A stretch of 33,500 nt of DNA from Borreliella burgdorferi B31 (GCF_000008685.2 NC_001318.1:478224-511723); one strand, 5' to 3'; shown: positions 14,365 to 22,991, numbered from the stretch's first letter. Numbers and translations: made by a program. The notes: generated from the sequence alone by a model not told the origin.

Positions 14365-15729
14365 ATGTCTACAGATAAGAGTAAGACTAGGGAATTAATA
14401 TTAAATGGCAATTTATACAAGGTTCTTTTTTTAATAAGTTTTCCTATTGTTATAACCAATATTATTCAAGCTTTTTATGATCTTACTGATATGTTTTATG
14501 TTGGTAAACTTGGAGCCATGCCTTTGTCAGCGCTTTCACTTGCTGGTCCTGTAAATTTTTTTATTATAGCTATTGCTATGGGAATGGCTACGGGAAGCAT
14601 TTCTTTGATGTCAAAATGCATAGGAGAGGGAAATTTTTCTCGTTTTTCAAGATATGCAGGGCAACTTATTGTTTTAAACTTTGTTTTATCCTTATTTGTT
14701 ACTATTTGTGCTTTTTTTTTTATTGATCATCTTTTAGATTTGTTGGGTGTAAAAGGGGAGCTTAAAGAACTCTCAAGAGTTTATTTTTATGTGACAATTT
14801 TTGCAATACCTATCATGTTTTTAAGTATTTCAATTACATATATTTTAAATGCTCAAGGAGAAACTATCCTTTCAATGACAATAGTTTTATTTGCCAATAT
14901 TGTTAATTTTATTCTTGATCCAATTTTAATATTTAGTTTTAATATGGGCATTACTGGAGCTGCTTGGGCCACTTTATTTTCAAAATTGTTAACCGTTGTC
15001 TTTTATTTATTTTTGACTTACAGGCTAAATTATGGATTAAAAATTCATCTGAAGGATTTAGTGATAGATATAAGATCCATTAAAGAAATTGTTAATCTGG
15101 GATTGCCTTCAACTTTTGGGCAAATAATGGTTTCGTTGTCTTTTTTTATTTTCAATTATATAGTTATTGAGATTAGTCCAAAATTTTTGGCGGCTTATGG
15201 ACTTACAAACACCATTATTTCTTTTTTATTTCTTCCTGCTATGGGAATTGGTACTGGAATTATTTCAATTGTTGGTCAAAATCTTGGCGCTAAGAAAGTC
15301 AATAGGGTGGAAGAAGTTTTGAAAAAAGGTTTTTTTATTTCTTTGGCAATTTTATTGATAATAAATTCGATTGTTATTTTTAATAAACAGTTTATACTAA
15401 GGTTATTTACAAATGATTTAGAAGTTTTAAATTATGCTAATAATTATTTATTGTTAACAACTATTGGTACTTTTGGATATGGACTCCAACAAGTATTTTT
15501 TGGGGGACTTATTGGGTCTGGCAGGACAAAAATTGCAATGATTGTTATTTTTATTAGGCTGTGGCTTATTCGTCTTCCAGTAGTTTTTATTTTTCAATAT
15601 TTTGGCATAATGGAAAATTCTTTAGGTTATGCTTTTATAATTTCAAATTATTTGGCAATTATAATTTTAATTGCTTTTACTTGCACTCGTTATTGGGTTA
15701 AGCCTATTTTAATTAAAAAATACAAATAG
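14365..15729 (+). CDS. MATE-family multidrug/Na+ (or H+) antiporter, 454 aa
   Basis: Twelve hydrophobic segments in two halves fit the multi-antimicrobial extrusion family. N-terminal ISFPIVITNIIQAFYDLTDM followed by FYVGKLG, and the second-half LGLPSTFGQIMVSLSFFIFN, are the repeated MATE signatures; the tail GGLIGSGRTKIAMIV is also typical. ATG 14365 follows GAGG (14351-14354). Such pumps export cationic drugs or metabolites from the cytoplasm; the substrate cannot be read from sequence. It stands alone after a long gap and is convergent with the lipoprotein downstream. The call to family is firm, the subfamily uncertain (DinF/NorM-like). Confidence 0.92.
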   Translation: MSTDKSKTRELILNGNLYKVLFLISFPIVITNIIQAFYDLTDMFYVGKLGAMPLSALSLAGPVNFFIIAIAMGMATGSISLMSKCIGEGNFSRFSRYAGQLIVLNFVLSLFVTICAFFFIDHLLDLLGVKGELKELSRVYFYVTIFAIPIMFLSISITYILNAQGETILSMTIVLFANIVNFILDPILIFSFNMGITGAAWATLFSKLLTVVFYLFLTYRLNYGLKIHLKDLVIDIRSIKEIVNLGLPSTFGQIMVSLSFFIFNYIVIEISPKFLAAYGLTNTIISFLFLPAMGIGTGIISIVGQNLGAKKVNRVEEVLKKGFFISLAILLIINSIVIFNKQFILRLFTNDLEVLNYANNYLLLTTIGTFGYGLQQVFFGGLIGSGRTKIAMIVIFIRLWLIRLPVVFIFQYFGIMENSLGYAFIISNYLAIIILIAFTCTRYWVKPILIKKYK

Positions 15730-15810
15730 TAATTAAGATTTATTTTATATTTACATTTTGCCAAAAAATGGCTTATTTGTTTTTAATAAATTTAATGTTT
15801 TTGGCCTTAA

Positions 15811-15842
15811 AAATAGATTTTAGATTCTTTGTTAATCTATTT
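15811..15842. repeat. Inverted repeat between convergent genes
   Basis: AAATAGATT (15811-15819) and AATCTATTT (15834-15842) form a 9-bp stem with a 14-base loop, in the 197-base convergent gap. Nearby GCCAAAAA (15760-15767) and TTTTTGGC (15798-15805) also pair. No proper T-run follows on either strand, so terminator function is only possible. Confidence 0.3.
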
Positions 15843-15926
15843 CTAAGTGTAATTGTTTGTTTGCAATAAAGCTTATTTAAGTAGAATTAATTTTAATAAT
15901 TTTAGGTTTTAAATCATTTCTATTTG

Positions 15927-16319
15927 TTATTGTTTTTCAAAAATGTATAATGTGGTTTTTCTTTTAGTATTGATTTTAGTTTTTAAATGAAAAGTTTTTG
16001 TTTCAAGCCCATTAAGTTTTTCTCTTATTAATTCACCTGTTTTGCTACCTTCTTTAAAAATTGCCAATGAATTTGCATTTATATCTTCTGTGCTTTTGTT
16101 TTTAAGAGTAATTATTAGATTATTTTTGCTGTCGGATTTGTAGTTTACTATTTCTACTTTTTGGTTGATTTTTATAGTGCTAATAAGATAGGTAATTTCT
16201 TTTGCATTTTCTTTTGATTTTATTGTGCTTGTTTTCATGCAAGACATAAAAACAATTAAAATGCCAGAAATTACAAGTATTGGTAATAATTTAAGCTTAA
16301 ATTTTTGAGCTTTCATCAT
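15927..16319 (-). CDS. Small putative lipoprotein, about 130 aa
   Basis: The N-terminus is basic (KAQKFKLK), then hydrophobic (LLPILVISGILIVFM), then SC: a relaxed Borrelia-type lipobox with Cys about residue 27. The mature part (~104 aa) is Lys-, Asn- and Thr-rich with beta-like strands (VEIVNYKSDSKNNLIITLKN), possibly an immunoglobulin-like or FxLYD-like fold; no family is firmly recognised. Two tandem ATGs (16319 and 16316) exist and no Shine-Dalgarno is visible. A -10 TATAAT ends four bases before the first ATG, implying a leaderless transcript that would start translation at 16316. Convergent with the MATE gene. Confidence 0.72.
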   Translation of the reverse strand: MMKAQKFKLKLLPILVISGILIVFMSCMKTSTIKSKENAKEITYLISTIKINQKVEIVNYKSDSKNNLIITLKNKSTEDINANSLAIFKEGSKTGELIREKLNGLETKTFHLKTKINTKRKTTLYIFEKQ

Positions 16320-16323
16320 TTTT

Positions 16324-16353
16324 ATTATATTTTTTTACCGGGGAAAGTGTTAA
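16324..16353 (-). promoter_or_regulatory. Promoter of the small lipoprotein (leaderless arrangement)
   Basis: Minus strand: TTAACA (16353-16348, 5/6), 18-bp spacer, perfect TATAAT (16329-16324). The expected start at 16318-16315 coincides with the second ATG of the gene (16316). Confidence 0.55.
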
Positions 16354-16375
16354 CCTTTTTGATAAAATAAAGGTT
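16352..16375. repeat. Small inverted repeat between divergent genes
   Basis: AACCTTT (16352-16358) pairs with AAAGGTT (16369-16375) across a ten-base loop. It abuts the -35 of the minus-strand lipoprotein promoter, so it could be an operator; it is followed by TTT on the + strand. Confidence 0.35.
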
Positions 16376-16595
16376 TTTGATCAATTTTAAATAGTGACTA
16401 GATTTCAAAAAGTATTTACTATTGTTTTAAATTTCATGTTTTTAAATGTATTAGTTGAGCATTGCTTATTTTAAGTGGTTGCTTTTAAAGCTTTATTTTT
16501 TAATATTTTGTGCTTTTCTTTAATTAATGTAAAGTTTATATTAATTTTTAATGCTATTATATGTGTAGTGAATTGAGTTTAAAAGTTTAAGCGTA

Positions 16596-16624
16596 TTGAC
16601 TATATTTTGTAAAATGTGTAGAAT
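16596..16624 (+). promoter_or_regulatory. Main promoter of tuf and the S10 operon
   Basis: TTGACT (16596-16601, 5/6), 17-bp spacer, TAGAAT (16619-16624, 5/6). The predicted start near 16631 gives a leader of about 179 bases before the tuf ATG. It is the best promoter match in the gap. Confidence 0.65.
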
Positions 16625-16638
16625 TTTAAAGCTATTAA

Positions 16639-16700
16639 AATTTTTTAGAAAAACACGTAGTGCGGGTCAATTTCTAAAAAATTGATTTTTTTATTTTTTT
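16639..16700 (+). terminator. Promoter-proximal terminator-like hairpin in the tuf leader (attenuator candidate)
   Basis: AATTTTTTAGAAA (16639-16651) and TTTCTAAAAAATT (16671-16683) form a 13-bp perfect stem. The 19-base loop contains CACGTAGTG and the GC-rich GCGGG. Two runs of seven T follow (16686-16692 and 16694-16700). It starts only ~8 bases after the predicted transcription start, so premature termination would give an RNA of about 65-70 nt. Confidence 0.55.
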
Positions 16701-16708
16701 GATTATTT

Positions 16709-16783
16709 GTAGCTATTTTCTTATTTTAATAAGAATAAATTTGTTAAAAATTTTTTAAAGAGATTAAATGTAAGTAGCTATTT
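16709..16783 (+). repeat. 10-bp direct repeat GTAGCTATTT in the tuf leader, with an intervening hairpin
   Basis: Copies lie at 16709-16718 and 16774-16783. Between them TTCTTATT (16718-16725) pairs with AATAAGAA (16728-16735), an 8-bp stem with a two-base gap. Role unknown. Confidence 0.4.
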
Positions 16784-16809
16784 AGAATATGAAATTTAGG
16801 AGGTTAGTC

Positions 16810-17994
16810 ATGGCAAAAGAAGTTTTTCAAAGAACAAAGCCGCACATGAATGTTGGAACAATAGGTCATGTTGATCATGGTAAAACAACACTAACAGCGG
16901 CTATTAGTATTTATTGTTCAAAATTAAATAAAGATGCAAAAGCATTAAAGTATGAAGATATTGATAATGCACCTGAAGAGAAAGCAAGAGGAATAACAAT
17001 TAATGCTAGGCATATTGAGTACGAAACAGCTAATAGACATTATGCTCATGTAGATTGTCCAGGCCATGCCGATTATATAAAAAATATGATTACAGGAGCA
17101 GCTCAAATGGATGCAGCGATACTTTTAGTTGCTGCTGATAGTGGTGCTGAGCCTCAAACAAAAGAGCATTTGCTTCTTGCTCAAAGAATGGGAATAAAGA
17201 AAATAATAGTTTTTTTAAATAAATTGGACTTAGCAGATCCTGAACTTGTTGAGCTTGTTGAAGTTGAAGTTTTAGAACTTGTTGAAAAATATGGCTTTTC
17301 AGCTGATACTCCAATAATCAAAGGTTCAGCTTTTGGGGCTATGTCAAATCCAGAAGATCCTGAATCTACAAAATGCGTTAAAGAACTTCTTGAATCTATG
17401 GATAATTATTTTGATCTTCCAGAAAGAGATATTGACAAGCCATTTTTGCTTGCTGTTGAAGATGTATTTTCTATTTCAGGAAGAGGCACTGTTGCTACTG
17501 GGCGTATTGAAAGAGGTATTATTAAAGTTGGTCAAGAAGTTGAAATAGTTGGAATTAAAGAAACCAGAAAAACTACTGTTACTGGTGTTGAAATGTTCCA
17601 GAAAATTCTTGAGCAAGGTCAAGCAGGGGATAATGTTGGTCTTCTTTTGAGAGGCGTTGATAAAAAAGACATTGAGAGGGGGCAAGTTTTGTCAGCTCCA
17701 GGTACAATTACTCCACACAAGAAATTTAAAGCTTCAATTTATTGTTTGACTAAAGAAGAAGGCGGTAGGCACAAGCCATTTTTCCCAGGGTATAGACCAC
17801 AGTTCTTTTTTAGAACAACCGATGTTACTGGAGTTGTTGCTTTAGAGGGCAAAGAAATGGTTATGCCTGGTGATAATGTTGATATTATTGTTGAGCTGAT
17901 CTCTTCAATAGCTATGGATAAGAATGTAGAATTTGCTGTTCGAGAAGGTGGAAGAACCGTTGCTTCAGGAAGAATTCTTGAGATATTGGAATAG
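16810..17994 (+). CDS. tuf: Translation elongation factor Tu
   Basis: This GTPase delivers aminoacyl-tRNA to the ribosomal A site. ATG 16810 is chosen over ATG 16789 because AGGAGG (16798-16803) lies six bases upstream and [20 protein letters not shown] is the normal N-terminus; length 394 aa. Motifs: G1 GHVDHGKT (19-26), G2 RGITI (60-64), G3 DCPGH (82-86), G4 NKLD (137-140, where most bacteria have NKCD). Domains II and III follow, with the conserved RGGRTV-type C-terminal region ([10 protein letters not shown]). It heads the ribosomal protein operon, without the usual rpsL-rpsG-fusA upstream. Confidence 0.98.
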   Translation: MAKEVFQRTKPHMNVGTIGHVDHGKTTLTAAISIYCSKLNKDAKALKYEDIDNAPEEKARGITINARHIEYETANRHYAHVDCPGHADYIKNMITGAAQMDAAILLVAADSGAEPQTKEHLLLAQRMGIKKIIVFLNKLDLADPELVELVEVEVLELVEKYGFSADTPIIKGSAFGAMSNPEDPESTKCVKELLESMDNYFDLPERDIDKPFLLAVEDVFSISGRGTVATGRIERGIIKVGQEVEIVGIKETRKTTVTGVEMFQKILEQGQAGDNVGLLLRGVDKKDIERGQVLSAPGTITPHKKFKASIYCLTKEEGGRHKPFFPGYRPQFFFRTTDVTGVVALEGKEMVMPGDNVDIIVELISSIAMDKNVEFAVREGGRTVASGRILEILE

Positions 17995-18044
17995 GTTAAG
18001 ACTTTAAGGATATATTAATACTCTCTAAAGTTTAGGAGAATAAA

Positions 18045-18356
18045 TTGATTGCTAAAGATAAGATACGCGTAAGATTGTTTAGTTTTGATGTTAAAATATT
18101 AGACCAGAGTGCCGAATCTATTGTTAAAGCTGTTCAGAAGGCTAAGGCTCAGATTAAGGGTCCAATCCCTTTGCCGACAAAAATAAAAAAATATACTGTT
18201 TTACGTTCTCCTCATGTCAATAAAAAATCAAGAGAGCAATTTGAGATGAGAACTCATAAAAGGCTTATTGATATCTTAGAACCTACTTCTGCTTTAATGG
18301 ACTCTTTAATGAAATTAGAGCTTCCAGCAGGTGTTGAGGTAGATATTAAACAGTAA
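18045..18356 (+). CDS. rpsJ: 30S ribosomal protein S10 (NusE)
   Basis: It is a small-subunit head protein that also acts as NusE in transcription antitermination. The start is TTG 18045 with AGGAG (18034-18038) six bases upstream; no ATG is available before the conserved core. [21 protein letters not shown] and [28 protein letters not shown] are the family blocks (split here by the ~30-residue helix). At 103 aa it has the normal length. It follows tuf after 50 bases and is the first gene of the S10 unit proper. Confidence 0.97.
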
Positions 18357-18391
18357 ATGATATTTTAAGTATATGAATTTGAGGTATTTTA

Positions 18392-19012
18392 ATGTTGGGA
18401 TTGATTGGAAAAAAAGTTGGCATGACTCAGATATTTCAGAAAAATGGCATTGTGGTTCCTGTTACTGTTATAGAGTTTCAGCCCAATTATATTATAGGGA
18501 AGAAGACAGTCGATAGAGATGGTTATAGTGCTCTTATAGCAGGTTCTGTTGATCTTAAGAGTTCTAAAGTTTCAAAGCCCATAAAAGGTCAATATAAAAG
18601 TTTAAAAGATATTGAACCTAAAAGATATGTGATAGAGCTTAAGGGGCTTGACGGGTATGATGCTGGCGATGAGATTAAGGTTGATGTTTTTAAGTCAGTT
18701 AAGTATGTAGATGTTACAGGGACTACTAAAGGCAAGGGTTTTCAAGGGGCTATGAAAAGGCATAATTTTAGTGGTGGTCCATCTTCTCATGGATCAAAAT
18801 TCCATAGACATCTTGGTGGAACAGGACAAGCTACTACTCCTGCAAGAACATTTAAAGGGACCAAAATGGCTGGTAGAATGGGCGGAAATCAACAAACTAT
18901 TCAAAATCTTGAAGTTGTTTTAATCGATGAAGAAAAAAGAGCCCTTCTAGTAAAAGGGGCTGTGCCTGGTGCTAAGGGTTCTTTTGTTGTTGTTAAGAAA
19001 TCTAAAAAGTAG
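18392..19012 (+). CDS. rplC: 50S ribosomal protein L3
   Basis: L3 is an early-assembly protein that reaches the peptidyl-transferase centre through a long loop. It starts at ATG 18392 with GAGGT six bases upstream. MLGLIGKKVGMTQIF is the family N-terminus, and the loop region GSKFHRHLGGTGQATTPART precedes GRMGGNQ. At 206 aa the length is normal. It lies 35 bases after rpsJ, and rplD starts 9 bases after its stop. Confidence 0.97.
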   Translation: MLGLIGKKVGMTQIFQKNGIVVPVTVIEFQPNYIIGKKTVDRDGYSALIAGSVDLKSSKVSKPIKGQYKSLKDIEPKRYVIELKGLDGYDAGDEIKVDVFKSVKYVDVTGTTKGKGFQGAMKRHNFSGGPSSHGSKFHRHLGGTGQATTPARTFKGTKMAGRMGGNQQTIQNLEVVLIDEEKRALLVKGAVPGAKGSFVVVKKSKK

Positions 19013-19021
19013 GTATTTAGT

Positions 19022-19651
19022 ATGGAAAGAAAAGTTTTTTCTAAAGATGGGAAAGAGATTGGAACTATAAATTTGGATGATAGAGTTTTTAATATAGAAA
19101 TTAGTCATGGGTCTATTTATAATGCTATAAAAAACGAGTTGTCTAATCTTAGGGTTGGAACATCTTCAACTAAAACCAGATCAGAGGTTAGGGGTAGTTC
19201 TAAAAAGCCTTGGAAGCAAAAAGGAACCGGTAGAGCTAGGGTTGGTACAAAGCGAAATCCAGTTTGGATTGGCGGAGGTATAGCATTAGGGCCAAAGCCT
19301 AGGGATTATAGCTATAGATTGCCTAAAAAGGTAAAAAAGCTTGCATTTAAGTCTGTATTAAGTTTGCGTGCTGCTGATGAAAATAGTTTTAAAGTTATTG
19401 AGAATTTTAATGTTGAATCTGGAAAAACGAAAGATCTTGCTTTAATAATAAAAAATTTTGCAAGTTTTAATGGTAAGGTGGTTATTCTTTTGGGCAATGA
19501 TGATCAGATGATAAAAAGGGCTGGTAAAAATATAAGAGATTTAAAGATTTTATCTTTTGATAAACTTAGGGTTGTTGATTTATTTTATGCTAAGAATTTA
19601 ATAGCTCTAGAATCCGCTGTTAACAAGCTCAATGAGTTTTACATTAAATAA
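19022..19651 (+). CDS. rplD: 50S ribosomal protein L4
   Basis: L4 lines the exit tunnel with L22 and in some bacteria represses its own operon. ATG 19022 follows AGGT. The tunnel loop is recognisable as RSEVRGSSKKPWKQKGTGRA with RVGTKRNPVWIGGGIALGPKPRDY after it; the C-terminal part (KVVILLGNDD) is the globular domain. At 209 aa it is normal. Whether the E. coli-type S10 leader control by L4 exists here cannot be told; the tuf leader hairpin is a different structure. Confidence 0.96.
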   Translation: MERKVFSKDGKEIGTINLDDRVFNIEISHGSIYNAIKNELSNLRVGTSSTKTRSEVRGSSKKPWKQKGTGRARVGTKRNPVWIGGGIALGPKPRDYSYRLPKKVKKLAFKSVLSLRAADENSFKVIENFNVESGKTKDLALIIKNFASFNGKVVILLGNDDQMIKRAGKNIRDLKILSFDKLRVVDLFYAKNLIALESAVNKLNEFYIK

Positions 19652-19671
19652 AAAGGATGTTGAGGATAAGT

Positions 19672-19968
19672 ATGAAGGCTTATGATATAATAGTTTCACC
19701 TATGCTTACTGAAAAAACTAATACTCAAAGGGAAAGTATTAATGTTTATGTTTTTAAAGTTAATAAGAGAGCAAATAAAAAAGAGGTTGGTGCAGCAATA
19801 AAAGAACTTTTCAATGTTACTCCAGTATCGTGTAATTTGCTCAATATTAAAAGTAAAGCCAAGGTTGTGGTGTCTAGAAAAGGGTACCCTATAGGTAAGG
19901 GAAAAACTTCTTCATGGAAGAAGGCATATGTTTATCTCAAAAAGGAAGATAAAATAGATATTTTTTAG
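19672..19968 (+). CDS. rplW: 50S ribosomal protein L23
   Basis: L23 sits at the tunnel exit and is the docking site for trigger factor and SRP. ATG 19672 is chosen over ATG 19657 because GAGG (19662-19665) lies six bases before it and MKAYDIIVSPMLTEKT is the normal N-terminus. YVFKVNKRANKKEVGAAIKE and YPIGKGKTSSWKKAYV are family blocks. Length 98 aa. It lies 20 bases after rplD. Confidence 0.96.
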   Translation: MKAYDIIVSPMLTEKTNTQRESINVYVFKVNKRANKKEVGAAIKELFNVTPVSCNLLNIKSKAKVVVSRKGYPIGKGKTSSWKKAYVYLKKEDKIDIF

Positions 19969-19989
19969 TGGTTTTGGAGAAAAATAAAT

Positions 19990-20823
19990 ATGGGTATTAA
20001 GACTTATAAGCCAAAAACTTCTTCTTTGCGCTATAAGACGACTTTATCTTTTGATGATTTGAGCAAAGGTAATGATCCTTTGAAATCTTTAACAAAAGGT
20101 AAAAAATTTAAATCGGGCAGAGATTCTTCTGGTAGGATTAGTATTAGAAGAAGAGGTGGTGGGCATAAGAGAAAGTATAGGTTGATTGATTTTAATCGAA
20201 GAGATAAATTTAGCATTCCTGCTCGAGTTGCTTCTATTGAATATGATCCTAATAGAAGTGCTAATATAGCTTTGCTTGTTTATAAAGATGGAGAAAAAAG
20301 GTATATTATTTCTCCTAAAGGCATTAAGGTTGGAGATGTTTTGGAAAGTGGTCCTAATGCTCCAATTAAAATTGGCAATGCCTTACCTCTTGAAAATATT
20401 CCTATTGGAAGAACCGTTCACAATATTGAGCTTAATGTTGGAAAGGGTGGACAGCTTATAAGAAGTGCTGGTGGATATGCTATGATACTTGCTTCTGACG
20501 GGAATTATGTCACTGTAAAATTATCATCTGGCGAGATGAGATTGATTTTTAAAAAATGTATTGCAACAATTGGTGAAATTGGAAATGAAGATTATGCCAA
20601 TATTTCTATAGGGAAAGCTGGTAAAAGTAGGTGGCTTGGTAGAAGACCCAAGGTTAGAGGTGTTGCTATGAATCCTGTTGACCATCCACATGGTGGGGGT
20701 GAAGGAAAAACTTCTGGAGGTCGTCATCCTGTGTCTCCTTGGGGACAGCCTACTAAAGGTTATAAGACTCGCAAGAAAAAGAGATATTCAGATAAATTTA
20801 TTATTAAAAGAAGAAATAAATAG
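19990..20823 (+). CDS. rplB: 50S ribosomal protein L2
   Basis: L2 is a primary 23S rRNA binder needed for subunit association and peptidyl transfer. ATG 19990 follows GGAGA. Family signatures are [12 protein letters not shown] near residue 55, and the C-terminal [18 protein letters not shown] containing the conserved His, followed by [17 protein letters not shown]. At 277 aa it is the standard length. It is adjacent to rplW and rpsS in the canonical order. Confidence 0.98.
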   Translation: MGIKTYKPKTSSLRYKTTLSFDDLSKGNDPLKSLTKGKKFKSGRDSSGRISIRRRGGGHKRKYRLIDFNRRDKFSIPARVASIEYDPNRSANIALLVYKDGEKRYIISPKGIKVGDVLESGPNAPIKIGNALPLENIPIGRTVHNIELNVGKGGQLIRSAGGYAMILASDGNYVTVKLSSGEMRLIFKKCIATIGEIGNEDYANISIGKAGKSRWLGRRPKVRGVAMNPVDHPHGGGEGKTSGGRHPVSPWGQPTKGYKTRKKKRYSDKFIIKRRNK

Positions 20824-20832
20824 GAGAGTATA

Positions 20833-21111
20833 GTGGCAAGATCTATTAAAAAAGGACCTTTTATAGAAAAGAGTCTTTATCAAAAAGTTTTATCGTCTTT
20901 TGGAAGTGAGAAGAGGGTTGTTATTAAAACCTACTCCAGATCTTCAACAATAATTCCTGAAATGGTAAGCCTTACTATATCTGTTTACAATGGCAAAACT
21001 TTTATACCTATTTATATTACCGAGGATCTTGTGGGACATAAGCTTGGCGAGTTTTCACCTACAAGGATTTTTAGAGGGCATGCTAAGTCAGATAAAAAGG
21101 GAAGGAAGTAA
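20833..21111 (+). CDS. rpsS: 30S ribosomal protein S19
   Basis: S19 is a head protein that forms a complex with S13 near the A-site tRNA. The start is GTG 20833, with GGAGAG upstream at 20823-20828. MARSIKKGPF, TYSRSSTIIPEMVSLTISVYNG and HKLGEFSPTRIFRGHAKSDKKGRK are conserved blocks covering the whole protein (92 aa). It lies 9 bases after rplB and 6 bases before rplV. Confidence 0.97.
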   Translation: MARSIKKGPFIEKSLYQKVLSSFGSEKRVVIKTYSRSSTIIPEMVSLTISVYNGKTFIPIYITEDLVGHKLGEFSPTRIFRGHAKSDKKGRK

Positions 21112-21117
21112 GTAGTT

Positions 21118-21480
21118 ATGTTGGTAAATAGAAGATATACGGCAAAGGGCAAAAATTTACCCTCTTCTCCAAAAAAAGTTAGGCCAATAGCTGACAATAT
21201 CCGGGGAGAGTCTTATATTAAGGCTATTGCAGTGCTTTGTTCTATGCCTAATAAAGGAGCTAAGCTTTTAGAAAAAGTTGTTAAGTCAGCAGCATCAAAT
21301 GCTATGTATCACAATAAAAATCTTTCCGAGGACATGATATTTGTTAAAACAGTTATGGTTGATGATGGGCGTCGTCGTAAAAAGATTTGGCCTAGAGCTA
21401 GGGGTAGAGCTGATAGGCTTGTTAATAGAAATTGTCATATTTTTGTTGAAGTTGATGAAAAAAAAGATATTAAAGGATAA
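21118..21480 (+). CDS. rplV: 50S ribosomal protein L22
   Basis: L22 lines the exit tunnel with its beta-hairpin, where macrolide-resistance changes occur in other bacteria. ATG 21118 is preceded by a GGAAGGAAG purine tract at the end of rpsS. SPKKVRPIADNIRGESY, the LEKVVKSAASNAMYHNKN helix and the hairpin VDDGRRRKKIWPRARGRADR are family features. At 120 aa it is about 10 residues longer than E. coli L22, with a charged C-terminal tail. Confidence 0.96.
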   Translation: MLVNRRYTAKGKNLPSSPKKVRPIADNIRGESYIKAIAVLCSMPNKGAKLLEKVVKSAASNAMYHNKNLSEDMIFVKTVMVDDGRRRKKIWPRARGRADRLVNRNCHIFVEVDEKKDIKG

Positions 21481-21483
21481 AGC

Positions 21484-22365
21484 ATGGGCCAAAAAGTACA
21501 TCCATATAGCTTAAGGGTAAAAATTAATAAGGATTGGAAGTCAAAATGGTATTTTGATAAAAAATTGTATTCTGCAATTCTTCATGAAGATTTTTTAATA
21601 AGGCGAGAAATTATGAAATTTCTTAAAGGGATTAAATTTGATATTTCTGATATAGAAATAATTAGAAATAATCCCCAAAAAGTAACAGTAGTAATTGTTA
21701 CTCCAAGGCCTGGTTCTGTGATAGGGCTTAAAGGTTCTAATCTTGAAAAGATTGGTCAATTGTTAACTAAAAAAATTTCTAAAAAGATTAGCATTAAGAT
21801 TAAAGAGGTTAAAAGACCTGAGCTTGATGCTCAAATTATTGCTAATGGGATTGCAAAGCAAGTAGAAAATAGGGCGTCTTATAGAAAAGTTTTAAAATCA
21901 TCTCTTTCTACCTCTATGTTAAAAGGTGCTCAAGGGTTAAAAATTAAAATTGCTGGTAGACTTGGTGGGGCGGAAATTGCTCGAAGCTTTGAGGTTAAGG
22001 AAGGTCGGGTTCCTTTGCACACTCTTAGAGCCAATATAGATTATGGATTTTCTGAGGCTCAAACTACTTATGGCATTATTGGAGTTAAGGTTTGGTTATT
22101 TAAAGGTGAAGTTTTGGGGAGACAAACTAATTCTGATGCTGGCCAGGTAATAAATAAAAAGCCTTTTAGGGAAAGAGGCGATGCTGTTAAAAATTTTGAT
22201 AAAACTTTAAATAATAGAGAAAAGGCTAATGAAAAGCAAACTAGGCTTTTGGATAAAAAAGATGGGCTGTCTAAAGATGAAGTAGATCTTTTAAACAAAA
22301 AAAAATTTAGTGCGTCTTTTTCTAAAGAAAGAGACGATTCTAATGAGCAGGATATTGGAGGATAA
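21484..22365 (+). CDS. rpsC: 30S ribosomal protein S3 with long C-terminal extension, 293 aa
   Basis: S3 forms part of the mRNA entry channel and helicase. MGQKVHPYSLRVKI is the family N-terminus; the KH motif is RPGSVIGLKGSNLEKI (about residues 76-91), and the C-terminal domain has GRLGGAEIARSFEVKEGRVPLHTLRANIDY-type sequence. E. coli S3 is 233 aa; here a further ~65 residues rich in Lys, Asp and Asn (through KKDGLSKDEVDLLNKKK) follow. ATG 21484 is preceded by AAAGGA. It starts 3 bases after rplV and ends 4 bases before rplP. Confidence 0.97.
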   Translation: MGQKVHPYSLRVKINKDWKSKWYFDKKLYSAILHEDFLIRREIMKFLKGIKFDISDIEIIRNNPQKVTVVIVTPRPGSVIGLKGSNLEKIGQLLTKKISKKISIKIKEVKRPELDAQIIANGIAKQVENRASYRKVLKSSLSTSMLKGAQGLKIKIAGRLGGAEIARSFEVKEGRVPLHTLRANIDYGFSEAQTTYGIIGVKVWLFKGEVLGRQTNSDAGQVINKKPFRERGDAVKNFDKTLNNREKANEKQTRLLDKKDGLSKDEVDLLNKKKFSASFSKERDDSNEQDIGG

Positions 22366-22369
22366 TTAG

Positions 22370-22786
22370 ATGTTAAGTCCAAAAAAGGTTAAATATAGAA
22401 AGAAGCAGAGAGGAAGATTGTCTGGAGAGGCCCAGAAGGGCAATAAAATTTCTTTTGGTGAATATGGACTTGTTTCTTTGGAAACAAATTTTATTACTGC
22501 TCGTCAAATTGAGGCTGCTCGTATTGCAATGACTCGTAAAATAAAAAGAGGCGGAAGGGTTTGGATAAGAATATTTCCTGATATTCCTTATACTAAAAAA
22601 CCAGCTGAAACTAGAATGGGTAAGGGCAAAGGGGGTGTTGATCATTGGAATGCTCCTGTTAAGCTTGGCACTGTTATGTTTGAAATGTCAGGGGTTGTTG
22701 AGGAACTTGCTCAAGAGGCTATGTCGCTTGCAAGCTCTAAGCTTCCAGTAAAAACCATGTTTGTTGTAAGGCGAGATTTGAGGTAA
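22370..22786 (+). CDS. rplP: 50S ribosomal protein L16
   Basis: L16 organises the A-site side of the large subunit. GGAGGA (22357-22362) precedes ATG 22370. [19 protein letters not shown], the [26 protein letters not shown] block (written here as two overlapping family motifs) and [11 protein letters not shown] are diagnostic. Length 138 aa, normal. rpmC follows after two bases. Confidence 0.97.
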   Translation: MLSPKKVKYRKKQRGRLSGEAQKGNKISFGEYGLVSLETNFITARQIEAARIAMTRKIKRGGRVWIRIFPDIPYTKKPAETRMGKGKGGVDHWNAPVKLGTVMFEMSGVVEELAQEAMSLASSKLPVKTMFVVRRDLR

Positions 22787-22788
22787 TT

Positions 22789-22989
22789 ATGTTGAAAAAT
22801 TTCAAAAATTTTACTCTTGAGGACATGAAGGCTAAAAGGCTAGAATTAAAGAAAGAATATTTAGATTTAAGATTTAAATCTGTTGTTGGTCATGTTGAAA
22901 ATCCTTTAAAGAAAAGAGAGATTAGACGTGATATTGCAAGGCTTAATACAATGATTTGTGAATATGAATTAGGTATTAGAAAGGTTTAG
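22789..22989 (+). CDS. rpmC: 50S ribosomal protein L29
   Basis: L29 is a small two-helix protein beside L23 at the tunnel exit. [20 protein letters not shown] and [19 protein letters not shown] match the family's antiparallel helices. ATG 22789 follows GAGG within the rplP end. Length 66 aa. It lies 2 bases from both neighbours, so translation is probably coupled. Confidence 0.95.
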   Translation: MLKNFKNFTLEDMKAKRLELKKEYLDLRFKSVVGHVENPLKKREIRRDIARLNTMICEYELGIRKV

Positions 22990-22991
22990 AT

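Larger units (their letters stand above)
16320..16809. other. 490-base divergent regulatory region upstream of tuf
   Basis: No gene is seen. It holds the leaderless lipoprotein promoter (minus), a small inverted repeat, the tuf promoter, a terminator-like hairpin, a second hairpin, and a 10-bp direct repeat. The stretch 16376-16595 shows nothing beyond AT-rich DNA. Confidence 0.6.

Noticed and set aside
16482..16492. GCTTTTAAAGC palindrome upstream of tuf
   Set aside because: No loop to form a hairpin and no link to a promoter; likely chance in AT-rich DNA.
16789..16809. Upstream in-frame ATG for tuf
   Set aside because: AGGAGG at 16798-16803 lies after it and is correctly spaced for ATG 16810, which gives the standard EF-Tu N-terminus.
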